Assembly (NCBI RefSeq): GCF_003675895.1
Contig: NZ_ML014775.1
Span: forward strand, 1 to 64,000
Origin: Parashewanella curva
GTDB lineage: Bacteria > Pseudomonadota > Gammaproteobacteria > Enterobacterales > Shewanellaceae
Direction of reading: 5' to 3'
Length of the DNA stretch: 64,000 bases
Below, one piece after another: positions 50,479 through 58,322 of the stretch. The position numbers and the translations under genes are program-made. Each line of letters begins with the position of its first letter. Within the stretch, counting starts at the first letter, position 1. The notes under the pieces are model-generated. The model searched no databases, had not been told where the DNA came from, and saw nothing but the letters and a program-made list of their open reading frames with translations.

Positions 50479-51381
50479 TTAACCCCAGTCAGGAGTATCT
50501 GTTTTAAATTTTGTTTTCAAAAACTCTATGAATGCGACCACTTTAAGAGGTAGATGTTCACGGTTGGGATAAACTACGTTAATAGTATGTTTTGGCAAGC
50601 TATATTCATCTAATACTGATACCAAGCTACCGTTCTTCAATTCATTTTCGATGATAAAAAGTGGCATATTTCCAATACCTACATCTTGAAGCAACGCTTC
50701 TTTCAATGCCTCGCTATTATTGACCTGATAAGTGCCTGTAGGCTTTACTGAGTATACTTCTTTGTCTTTCATAAATGTCCATTCAAACCCAGCACGAAAA
50801 TAAGAATAAAATAAGCAATTATGATTTTCTAATTCACTTGGCGTCCTTGGTAACCCACACTTTTTTACATACTCTGGAGAAGCACATAAAACACTATTGC
50901 AAGGTGCAAGACGCTGAGCAATTAACGAGTTATCGGGTAAATTTCCAATCCTGATACCAACATCAATACCTTCATCAACGTAATCGGTCATCCTGTCATC
51001 AAGCGATAACTCCACCTCTATATCTGGTTGTTGATTTAAAAACTCGGGCATGACTTTGGCTAGGTGAAGCCGCCCAAATGACATGGGTGCATTTATTCTT
51101 AATTTTCCTGTTGGTTTTTGTTTCAGATTTTGAAGAGCTTCGGAACCTTGCTGAGTAAGGTTGAATGCCTTGTTTGCAAATTCAAAATAAACTTCTCCCA
51201 TTTCTGTCAAAGTTAAACTGCGAGTCGTTCGATTAAAAAGCCTAGCATCTAGGTTTTGTTCTAATTGGTTAATACGTTTGCTAACCGCCGAAGTTGTGAT
51301 TTTTAATTCAACTGCAGCCTTTGAAAATGATCCTCGTTTTACAACGGTGACAAAAATGGGGATAGCAGATAGGTTATTCAT
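50479..51381 (-). CDS. LysR-family transcriptional regulator
   Basis: A 300-residue LysR protein with the N-terminal winged helix-turn-helix (about 1-60: FSKAAVELKITTSAVSKRINQLEQNLDARLFNR) and a two-lobe effector domain (about 90-295). It is transcribed divergently from the two small transporter genes with a 110-bp shared promoter region, so it most likely controls them. The effector is unknown. The subgroup looks like the common proteobacterial 'TTSAVSKRI' regulators. Confidence 0.88.
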   Translation of the reverse strand: MNNLSAIPIFVTVVKRGSFSKAAVELKITTSAVSKRINQLEQNLDARLFNRTTRSLTLTEMGEVYFEFANKAFNLTQQGSEALQNLKQKPTGKLRINAPMSFGRLHLAKVMPEFLNQQPDIEVELSLDDRMTDYVDEGIDVGIRIGNLPDNSLIAQRLAPCNSVLCASPEYVKKCGLPRTPSELENHNCLFYSYFRAGFEWTFMKDKEVYSVKPTGTYQVNNSEALKEALLQDVGIGNMPLFIIENELKNGSLVSVLDEYSLPKHTINVVYPNREHLPLKVVAFIEFLKTKFKTDTPDWG

Positions 51382-51491
51382 TTATTTTATTGTTAACTTA
51401 TTCTCAACTATAAGTTTCCTTAATTGAGCTTTATTCGTCAATCAATTTATTTACAATACGCCTCCAACAAGTAGTTATCAGAGTATTTTAT

Positions 51492-51959
51492 ATGGAAAGT
51501 AATCAGTTAAGGTTTTCAATTTTAACTCTCGGGGCTGGCGGGCTATTAGCTCTCATGATCTTCTTTAACAGCCAACTTGCATTCACCTATTCACCAATTG
51601 AAGCATCTTGGTTTGCTCATGGGGTTGGTGGTTTTACGGCATTGATACTGATGCTATTCATTCAACGAAAATCGAATAGTGCGACAAGTATGGAAAAAGC
51701 CCCATTTATTGCCTATCTCGGTGGTATACCCGGTGCATTCACGGTGTTACTTGCTGGTTATACCGTAAATAGTTATCTAGGTCTTTCAGGTACACTAGCT
51801 CTCGCTATTATAGGGCAAATAATTTTCAGCTTAGTCAGTGATGGTTTTGGATTATTTGGACTAAGTAAAAAGAAAATAGGTCTAAGAGATTTTGCCAGTT
51901 TACTCTTAATCACTGGTGGCAGCTTGTTAATTATCCTAGCTTCAGGAGATACGTTATGA
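51492..51959 (+). CDS. YdcZ/DUF606-family small membrane transporter subunit 1
   Basis: A 155-residue protein of about five helices (for example LTLGAGGLLALMIFF, YLGGIPGAFTVLLAGYTV, LALAIIGQIIFSLVSDGFGLFG), matching the DUF606/YdcZ half-size relatives of DMT exporters. The substrate is unknown. ATGA overlap with the next gene and a similar fold suggest that the two halves pair in opposite orientation. It is divergent from a LysR gene. Confidence 0.8.
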   Translation: MESNQLRFSILTLGAGGLLALMIFFNSQLAFTYSPIEASWFAHGVGGFTALILMLFIQRKSNSATSMEKAPFIAYLGGIPGAFTVLLAGYTVNSYLGLSGTLALAIIGQIIFSLVSDGFGLFGLSKKKIGLRDFASLLLITGGSLLIILASGDTL

Positions 51960-52387
51960 CCATGATACTTCTGGGTCTATTAAATGGTGCTTTAATCGCT
52001 TTGGCCAGAACATTAAATGGTATGTTGAGCGTGAAGAAAAATGCATTTGTCGCCTCGACAATGAATCATTTCGTTGGCTTTGCCCTATTATCTGTGCTGA
52101 TTTTTCTATTTTTTGGTTTTCCAACTGAATTAAATCTTGATGCAGACTTTTCGATTTATCTTGGCGGTGCTATAGGTGCGTTATATGTAGCAATTAATAG
52201 CTTTGTTTTTCACAAAGTTGGCGCAGTCAAAGCAGTGTTACTTATTTTAAGTGGACAAATGATCACGAGTATCTTGATTGATGGTGTTGATACCAGTTCG
52301 AAGCTATTTTTATACCAAGTAACAGGCCTTGGAATGATAATCGCGGGGATGTACCTATCAGTAGCAAAACCAAGAAAAGAAACTTAA
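51956..52387 (+). CDS. YdcZ/DUF606-family small membrane transporter subunit 2
   Basis: A 143-residue paralogue of the preceding gene, starting inside its stop codon. It has about five helices and the family-like segments GLLNGALIALARTLNGML, YLGGAIGALYVAINSFVF and LILSGQMITSILIDGVD. Tandem half-size DMT proteins usually work as heterodimers, so the pair is read as one transporter. Confidence 0.8.
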   Translation: MTMILLGLLNGALIALARTLNGMLSVKKNAFVASTMNHFVGFALLSVLIFLFFGFPTELNLDADFSIYLGGAIGALYVAINSFVFHKVGAVKAVLLILSGQMITSILIDGVDTSSKLFLYQVTGLGMIIAGMYLSVAKPRKET

Positions 52388-52760
52388 TTTCTTAAGTAAT
52401 CCTGAAGGTAGTTTTAAGTGCTAGTTTAACCTGAAAGCTAGCACGGATTCGTCCAATAACGTGTTTAGTACGGTATATATTTATTGCTTCAATTTCCCTC
52501 TGAAAAGGCGTTTCAGAGGTATCAATTTTGTTACTTTATCATTCTATTACAGTTGACGCTTAAAAAAACATCAGTTAAGTTCAAGACATTGTCATATTTT
52601 TCAAGAGTGGACCCTAGAAAGTTAGCAGTTCTAAATATCATAAAAATAAATCTGTAATTCTTTTTTCAAATAAAAACCGCTAAATATAACGGTTTATCTT
52701 CCTGATTTGGCGGCTTTAAATATTTTTTTTGAAAACATTTTCAATATCAATGTATTAACT
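52388..52760 (+). promoter_or_regulatory. AT-rich intergenic region with hairpins and possible enhancer sites
   Basis: No gene is visible here. CCTCTGAAA (52497-52505) and TTTCAGAGG (52511-52519) form a perfect 9-bp stem, perhaps ending the transporter transcript. AAACCG (52674-52679) and CGGTTT (52690-52695), about 80 bp upstream of the sigma-54 promoter, are at enhancer distance. TTGAAAA (52729-52735) and TTTTCAA (52738-52744) form a perfect palindrome about 20 bp before the promoter. Confidence 0.35.
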
Positions 52761-52762
52761 TT

Positions 52763-52777
52763 TGGCACGCTTTTCGC
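52763..52777 (+). promoter_or_regulatory. Sigma-54 (RpoN) promoter
   Basis: TGGCAC, five bases, then TCGC matches the -24/-12 consensus TGGCAC-N5-TTGC at all but one position, with GG (52764-52765) and GC (52776-52777) at the correct spacing. Transcription would start near 52789, about 27 nt before the oxygenase ATG. A sigma-54 activator is encoded 2.3 kb downstream. Confidence 0.65.
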
Positions 52778-52815
52778 CTTATATACTCCAGTAGTAAATA
52801 AACTGAGGTTAGTTA

Positions 52816-53811
52816 ATGAAGCCACTTCCAACGCTCACTTTTAGCCAATATTTGGCAGGTGGAAAGCAAAAGCAAGCTTTTCTCAAAACACTAAGAGAAA
52901 CCAGTAAAGAGGTTGGTTTTTTCTATCTGGATGATCACGGCTTAGATACCTCAATTCAAAAGAATACGTTTGAATTAATGCATTCTTTTTTTGCATTGCC
53001 CGCGGAAGAAAAGCTCAGCATTGAAATGAAGCACTCTCCTCATTTTCGTGGTTATTCAAAAGTGGGGAGTGAGTTGACCCTAGGTGAGCAAGATAAACGG
53101 GAACAATTTGATTTCATGAGAGAGGAGCCGACACCTTATGTACACGGTAAGTCTCCAATTTGGTTGAAGATGCGTGGTAGTAATCAATGGCCTGCTGGCT
53201 TGCCCCGCATGAAACAACAACTACTAGCCTTTCAAGATAAAATGACGGAATTATCTGTTTTGTTGTTAAAAGCCTTTGCTGAATCATTAGATCAAAATCC
53301 CAATGTTTTTGATGCTGGTTTATCTGAACTTCCTCACCAACATACCAAACTGATCCGCTATCCTAAACAGCCACATGGCTCGAACCAAGGCGTTGGGGCG
53401 CATAAAGATTCTGGTTTTCTGACATTGCTGATTCAAGACGAAATGTCTGGGTTAGAAGTTGAAACGGATGAGGGGTGGTTAGCGGTTCCACCAAAGCCGG
53501 GTACGCTAATTGTGAATATTGGCGAGTTATTAGAGCTGGCATCGGACGGCTATTTAAAAGCAACGGTTCATCGTGTAGTCAGTCCTCAGTCAGACAAAGA
53601 CCGTTATTCTTGTGCATTCTTTTTATGGCCCAAGCTGGATACAAATGTGCCTTTATTAAGTCTACCTGAACACCTCAAAAAGCAAGCGCATGGTCCTGAT
53701 AGCGATCCTAACAATCCACTTTTTTATCAAGTGGGAGAGAACATTTTGAAGGGGAGATTACGCTCTCATCCTGATGTTGCGGAATTACATTATACCGTTC
53801 ACATCAATTAA
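52816..53811 (+). CDS. Isopenicillin-N-synthase-family 2-oxoglutarate/Fe(II) oxygenase
   Basis: A 331-residue non-haem iron oxygenase. The N-terminal DIOX_N-like part has ETSKEVGFFYLDDHGLD. The jelly-roll core has the facial triad HKD (GAHKDSGFLTLL) and the distal His in KATVHRVVSP, followed by RYSCAFFLWP, where Arg would bind 2-oxoglutarate. Family members hydroxylate or desaturate small molecules; this substrate is unknown. ATG 52816 follows GAGG. It lies behind a sigma-54 promoter and upstream of a Cys/Met lyase, suggesting a sulfur or amino-acid catabolic role. Confidence 0.85.
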   Translation: MKPLPTLTFSQYLAGGKQKQAFLKTLRETSKEVGFFYLDDHGLDTSIQKNTFELMHSFFALPAEEKLSIEMKHSPHFRGYSKVGSELTLGEQDKREQFDFMREEPTPYVHGKSPIWLKMRGSNQWPAGLPRMKQQLLAFQDKMTELSVLLLKAFAESLDQNPNVFDAGLSELPHQHTKLIRYPKQPHGSNQGVGAHKDSGFLTLLIQDEMSGLEVETDEGWLAVPPKPGTLIVNIGELLELASDGYLKATVHRVVSPQSDKDRYSCAFFLWPKLDTNVPLLSLPEHLKKQAHGPDSDPNNPLFYQVGENILKGRLRSHPDVAELHYTVHIN

Positions 53812-53813
53812 CT

Positions 53814-53952
53814 GTGTTATAGGGAAGCATTAGCGAAGGAAATACAAGGCGCAATGACGAATCATAGCCTTAGCTATGGTGAGGAATTGCAACGATGTAG
53901 TTGCAAAGTTAAGGCTTTAACTAAGACATAGTTAATTGGTACGAACGGTATT
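53814..53952 (+). repeat. Dispersed intergenic repeat, copy B
   Basis: This segment begins 3 nt after the oxygenase stop and is similar over about 135 bp to the reverse complement of 18408-18537. Shared blocks are AGCATTAGCGAAG, CAAGGCGC, TCATAGC, GCTATGG and TTAATTGGTACGA then GGTATT. It has no ORF and lies inside what would otherwise be a tight two-gene operon. Confidence 0.65.
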
Positions 53953-53977
53953 ACTCATAAAAGTGAAAAGAATAACA

Positions 53978-55132
53978 ATGAAATTTAAAACGAAAGTATT
54001 GCACTCATACAAAGTTGAAGATCAACACGGAGCGTTAAATATTCCTATCTATCAAAGTAGTACATACCAGTATCCTAACTTTGAATCAGGAAAAGCTCGA
54101 TTTTCCGGGGATGAGCAAGGGTTTATTTATAGCAGAATGGCGAACCCTACTGTAAGCGCCCTTGAACAAACGCTGGCACAAATCGAGGGTGCAGAGCAGG
54201 CTTTGGTTGTATCCAGCGGCATGGCAGCACTAAGCAGTATTTTTATCGCCTTGTGTCATCAAGACGACCATATCGCTGTCGTAGAACCTGTATACGGTGG
54301 GAGCTCAGCAATGCTTAGCCAAACACTAACTCGCTTTGGCGTCAACGTTCATCGCTACTTTAGTGATGATGATTTGCTTGAACGAATTCACTCGCAAACC
54401 AAAATTATTTTATTTGAGCCAATTTCAAACCCAACATTAGCTATAAATGATTTTCGTAAGGTAAAAAAAGCGGCTGAAAAGGTTGGGGCGATTACGGTTT
54501 GTGACAATACCTTATATTCACCGTATTTTTTCCGTCCATTGGAGCATGGAATGGATTTGGTGATGCACAGTGCGACTAAATATTTGAGTGGTCATGGGGA
54601 CATCATTGCTGGAGTTGTTGCTGGTGCAAACGCATTAATGGATCAAGTAAGAACTATCGGACTAAAACATCTTGGTGCGTCGATTAGTCCTCAAGATGCA
54701 TATTTGTTATCACGAGGTTTAAGGACCTTGCCTTTACGAATGGAGGCTCATCAACAAGGTGCTATGAAAGTCGCTGAGTTTTTAGAAAGTCATCCTAAAG
54801 TTGAAAAAGTCCATTACTCAGGTTTGAAATCTAGCCCTTATCATCAAATTGCATCCCAATCGGTAGGTCACTTTGGTGGTTTAGTGAGTTTTGAATTGGT
54901 TGGTGGTGAATCTGCCTGTCAAAAGACTTTAGATAATCTTCAGTTATTTACCCAAGCGGTGAGCTTAGGAGATTTAGAAAGCTTAGCGTGTCACCCTGCA
55001 ACCACCACTCATGCAGCGGTATCACCTGAATTACGACAAGAAGCAGGAATTTCAGACTCTTTGATACGTTTGAGCATTGGGGTGGAAGCGCCAGAAGATC
55101 TTATCGCAGATTTGTCGCAGGCGCTGGGTTAA
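53978..55132 (+). CDS. Cys/Met-metabolism PLP enzyme (gamma-lyase type)
   Basis: A 384-residue member of the trans-sulfuration family, which includes methionine gamma-lyase, cystathionine gamma-lyase and gamma-synthase. The PLP lysine is in MHSATKYLSGHGD. YSRMANPTVSALE, SSGMAALSSIF and HPATTTHAAVS are standard. The cysteine typical of methionine gamma-lyases is absent (PVYGGSSAML), so cystathionine- or homocysteine-type lyase activity is equally possible. The frame extends to 53936, but ATG 53978 gives the family N-terminus. Its 3' end overlaps the convergent sigma-54 activator by 32 bp. Confidence 0.87.
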   Translation: MKFKTKVLHSYKVEDQHGALNIPIYQSSTYQYPNFESGKARFSGDEQGFIYSRMANPTVSALEQTLAQIEGAEQALVVSSGMAALSSIFIALCHQDDHIAVVEPVYGGSSAMLSQTLTRFGVNVHRYFSDDDLLERIHSQTKIILFEPISNPTLAINDFRKVKKAAEKVGAITVCDNTLYSPYFFRPLEHGMDLVMHSATKYLSGHGDIIAGVVAGANALMDQVRTIGLKHLGASISPQDAYLLSRGLRTLPLRMEAHQQGAMKVAEFLESHPKVEKVHYSGLKSSPYHQIASQSVGHFGGLVSFELVGGESACQKTLDNLQLFTQAVSLGDLESLACHPATTTHAAVSPELRQEAGISDSLIRLSIGVEAPEDLIADLSQALG

Positions 55133-56096
55133 TCCCATACTTTCTGATCTTAGAACGCAAAGTACTTGGGTTAATTCCTAAGAGCTTTGCTGCCCCGAAA
55201 GGGCCTTCAACGCGGCCGTAACTTTTCCTAAGGGCTTGATTGATATGTTGAATGATCACTTCATCTAATTTGGCAAATGATGCCTGATGCTGAACTTCTC
55301 CAATGTTCTCTGCAAAGCTCGTTTCTTCAGGTTCTATTAATCTGATGTCACTATTCTTTATAAATAGTGCACTTTCAATTGCCAGTTTTTGTCCTCGGCC
55401 TAAAATCGCAGCTCTTTCTATTACCCCTTGCAACTCACGAACGTTACCCGGCCATGAGTGCTGTTGAAGATATTGAATTTGCTGTTGAGTTGGTCTACAA
55501 ATTGGTAGGGATAATACACTCGCAGCTGTGGTTGCAAAGTACTCCGATAAAGCTGAAATGTCTTCAAGTCTCTGCCTCAATGGGGGGAGATTAACTGGAA
55601 ATACATTAAGTCTAAATAATAAGTCCTCACGAAAACGTTTGTGTTGAACTTCTTCGGCTAAATTTTTATGGGTTGCAGCAATCACACGAACATCTACCTT
55701 TATTTCTTGTTCACTGCCAACACGTCTAAGAGAGCCTTCTTGGATGACTCTTAATAACCTAACTTGTGCCGCTAGGCTTAGTTCCGCAACTTCATCCAAA
55801 AATAGTGTACCGCCATCAGCTTGTTCAAACCAGCCTCGCTTTTGGCTTGTTGCACCAGTAAAGCTGCCCTTTTCATGGCCAAATAACTCAGAGTCAATCA
55901 ATTCTGACGAGATTGCACCGCAGTTAACTCTGATAAAGGGCTGTTGCTGACGTGACGATTGTTGATGTATATGTCGTGCAATAACTTCTTTGCCTGTACC
56001 TGTCTCACCTAGTATCAATACCGTAGAGTCAGTAGTTGATACAAGCTCAAGCTGTTGCATAATTCCTTTTAGACTAGTTTGGCTTCCAATGATCAT
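55101..56096 (-). CDS. Sigma-54-dependent activator lacking a sensor domain
   Basis: A 331-residue enhancer-binding protein with only the AAA+ domain and DNA-binding domain. It has Walker A GETGTGKE (30-37), the sigma-54 contact loop GSFTGA (77-82), Walker B GGTLFLDEV (about 94-102), arginine fingers in FREDLLFRLNVFPV, and a Fis-type helix-turn-helix (FGAAKLLGINPSTLRSKI). No receiver, GAF or PAS domain exists, and the sequence upstream has no open remnant. This is the layout of SfnR-type activators, which are controlled by their own expression. The sigma-54 promoter at 52763 is the obvious target. Confidence 0.9.
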   Translation of the reverse strand: MIIGSQTSLKGIMQQLELVSTTDSTVLILGETGTGKEVIARHIHQQSSRQQQPFIRVNCGAISSELIDSELFGHEKGSFTGATSQKRGWFEQADGGTLFLDEVAELSLAAQVRLLRVIQEGSLRRVGSEQEIKVDVRVIAATHKNLAEEVQHKRFREDLLFRLNVFPVNLPPLRQRLEDISALSEYFATTAASVLSLPICRPTQQQIQYLQQHSWPGNVRELQGVIERAAILGRGQKLAIESALFIKNSDIRLIEPEETSFAENIGEVQHQASFAKLDEVIIQHINQALRKSYGRVEGPFGAAKLLGINPSTLRSKIRKYGINPAPATNLR

Positions 56097-56209
56097 TCAA
56101 GATTATTTCCGTATGATTTTTGATAAGTAAAGCATATTAAAATCGCCTAATAAATTTAATTTATATACCGTTTGGTTATATGTGATTTCGCTAATTTTTA
56201 TCAAAACAC

Positions 56210-56236
56210 TAATATTTTGTTAACTATTGCCGATAT
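56210..56236 (+). promoter_or_regulatory. Candidate flagellar sigma-28 promoter of the MCP gene
   Basis: TAAT (56210-56213), fifteen bases, then GCCGATAT (56229-56236) matches the FliA consensus TAAA-N15-GCCGATAA except for the last base of each half. It lies about 105 bp before the chemoreceptor ATG, and such genes are typical FliA targets. Confidence 0.5.
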
Positions 56237-56342
56237 AAAGTGAAATAAGTTCCAGTTTTTAAAGGTCTTGTAACTGCTTTCTCTCTTAGTTTTATAGGAA
56301 GAAGGCTGGAATGAGTAGAATAAAAATAGAGGTAATAGGTAG

Positions 56343-58298
56343 ATGTCAGGACTGCTGTCTTTAGGGATAAAGCTCTTTAATCGATTAGCGTTTAAAAAGA
56401 AGTTTATGCTGTTAGCTTCGGTGACCTTGTTGCCTTTAATTTTCGGAGCTTATGGCTACATCCAATTTCAAACTGAAAACTTGAAAATCAGTGAGCGTAA
56501 GCTTGAAGGCAAACATATTATTGACCTTTTTAATGATTTTGCTTTTAAGGTAATGGAAGTAAGAAACGGCCAAGTAAGCTCAACTGATTTGTCTAATCAA
56601 TTAGCATTTTGGTCAAATAATTCTGCCTTGTTTCCAAGATCTTCGACTCAATTTTCTGCATTACGCAGCTTATCGTTATCTAAAAATTTCACGCCCAAAA
56701 CTCTCGAGCAATTAGCGGATGTAACCAGTGAAGTAAAAGGGAGCGTTGCCGAAGAAAGTGGGCTGTCATTAGACTCTGATCCTGCAATCTATTATCTCAC
56801 GGAGTTTTATTTATCTAAGCAACTTGTGGTCAGTGAATTCAGCTCAAGAAGTAGCACTCAAGCCTTGAGCATCCTGAAAGAGGGAAGATTTACCCCACAA
56901 AGCTACACACAGCTGGTGGCAACGAATAATCGCTTGAAAGAATTGCTTCTCATATTTAAAAAGAGTGCTAATAGAGTCGAAGAATATTATGCAGACGATG
57001 CAACATGGCAACAAAGTGTGCGTAGTGTTGAAAGCAATACAGAGAAACTCATCAACACAATTAATAAAAAAATAGTAGAGCCAGATAGTTTTGAAACTAG
57101 TTTGGCTCAATTTTCTCAATTAAGCAGTAATCAGCAGCAAGTTCTAGCGCATTTGACGAATGAAACTAAGCAATTACTAGAAATCAAATTGTCGTCGAAA
57201 TTACAATCACAACAGCAACAAATGTATTGGGTTGTCGCAGTGATATTAGGCGTTATAGCAATAAGCTTTTACTTTTTCTTCTCGGCATACTGTGCCATTT
57301 CGCAGAATGTATCAGTTATTAAATCAATGACTGAACAAATGGCTCGCGGTGATTTGAGCGAGGATATAGCAATTGATGCTAAAGATGAGTTTTATCAAAT
57401 CGCGTTGTCATTCAACAAGATGCTAGCCAGTATTCGAACTTTGATCCATGACGTCCAGCAATTAAGTGATAATGTTGTATTGGCTAGTCATGAGGTGAAA
57501 TCTGAAACCTCAAGTGTGGAGTTCAGCTTAAATTCTCAACAACAAAAAACGTACCAAGTGGTTACTGCTATTGATCAGCTTGTAGCATCAGTAAACGCAG
57601 TTGATGAAAACACTCGCACCGCGACTCAAATTACCGTGGAAACTCAAAAAGATGTAGATCTTGGTCAGCAGGTGATCAATCAAACGGTAAGCGAGATCAA
57701 TCAAATTGCTGAAGAAGTCAGCCAAGGTGCAGAGGTTATTAACCAATTAGCTGTGTATGCCAACGACATAGGCAAAGTGGTGGAGGTTATTCATGAAATT
57801 GCAGAGCAAACAAACCTTCTGGCTTTGAATGCGGCAATTGAGGCTGCTAGAGCTGGTGAGCAGGGTAGAGGTTTTGCTGTAGTGGCTGATGAAGTCAGAA
57901 CACTTGCAAGTCGCACAGCTAGCTCAACTGACGAAATTAGAGGAATGATTGAACAAATTCAACAATCAACCTCTAGAGCCGTCTCCACTATGGAATCGGG
58001 TACTCAAAAGGCGAACAATGGCGTTAAGCAAGCCCATGAAGTAAGTGAAACCATAACTAGTCTAACTCAGCAAGTGTCTAAGGTTGTTGGCTTGATCCAG
58101 CAGGTTGCAGAAATTGTAACTGAGCAGAGAGAAGCAACAGTGCAAGTTAATACCAGTACTGAAGTGATCAAAAACAATGCGAGCGAAGTGTTAATTGCGG
58201 CTCAAAAAGCCTGTATGGTAGGTGAAAAATTAGAAGTTGGTGCGAATGAATTAGCTAAACAAATTAGCGGTTTTAATATCTCCAGCTCAGGACATTGA
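56343..58298 (+). CDS. Methyl-accepting chemotaxis protein
   Basis: A 651-residue receptor. Helix 1 (about 20-41) is followed by a helical periplasmic ligand region of about 250 residues, helix 2 (about 297-320, [21 protein letters not shown]), a HAMP domain and the cytoplasmic signalling rod. The hairpin tip [34 protein letters not shown] binds CheA and CheW. The sensed ligand is unknown. GAGGTAATAGGTAG precedes the ATG. It is divergent from the sigma-54 activator gene. Confidence 0.93.
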   Translation: MSGLLSLGIKLFNRLAFKKKFMLLASVTLLPLIFGAYGYIQFQTENLKISERKLEGKHIIDLFNDFAFKVMEVRNGQVSSTDLSNQLAFWSNNSALFPRSSTQFSALRSLSLSKNFTPKTLEQLADVTSEVKGSVAEESGLSLDSDPAIYYLTEFYLSKQLVVSEFSSRSSTQALSILKEGRFTPQSYTQLVATNNRLKELLLIFKKSANRVEEYYADDATWQQSVRSVESNTEKLINTINKKIVEPDSFETSLAQFSQLSSNQQQVLAHLTNETKQLLEIKLSSKLQSQQQQMYWVVAVILGVIAISFYFFFSAYCAISQNVSVIKSMTEQMARGDLSEDIAIDAKDEFYQIALSFNKMLASIRTLIHDVQQLSDNVVLASHEVKSETSSVEFSLNSQQQKTYQVVTAIDQLVASVNAVDENTRTATQITVETQKDVDLGQQVINQTVSEINQIAEEVSQGAEVINQLAVYANDIGKVVEVIHEIAEQTNLLALNAAIEAARAGEQGRGFAVVADEVRTLASRTASSTDEIRGMIEQIQQSTSRAVSTMESGTQKANNGVKQAHEVSETITSLTQQVSKVVGLIQQVAEIVTEQREATVQVNTSTEVIKNNASEVLIAAQKACMVGEKLEVGANELAKQISGFNISSSGH

Positions 58299-58322
58299 TG
58301 AGCTGGAGATAACACTGAGTGG

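Noticed and set aside
53363-53669. Overlapping small ORFs on both strands inside the oxygenase gene
   Set aside because: The oxygenase frame carries the iron-binding motif; the others have no ribosome sites.
53978-55132. Calling the PLP enzyme methionine gamma-lyase (megL)
   Set aside because: The active-site cysteine typical of that enzyme is not present, so a specific symbol is not justified.
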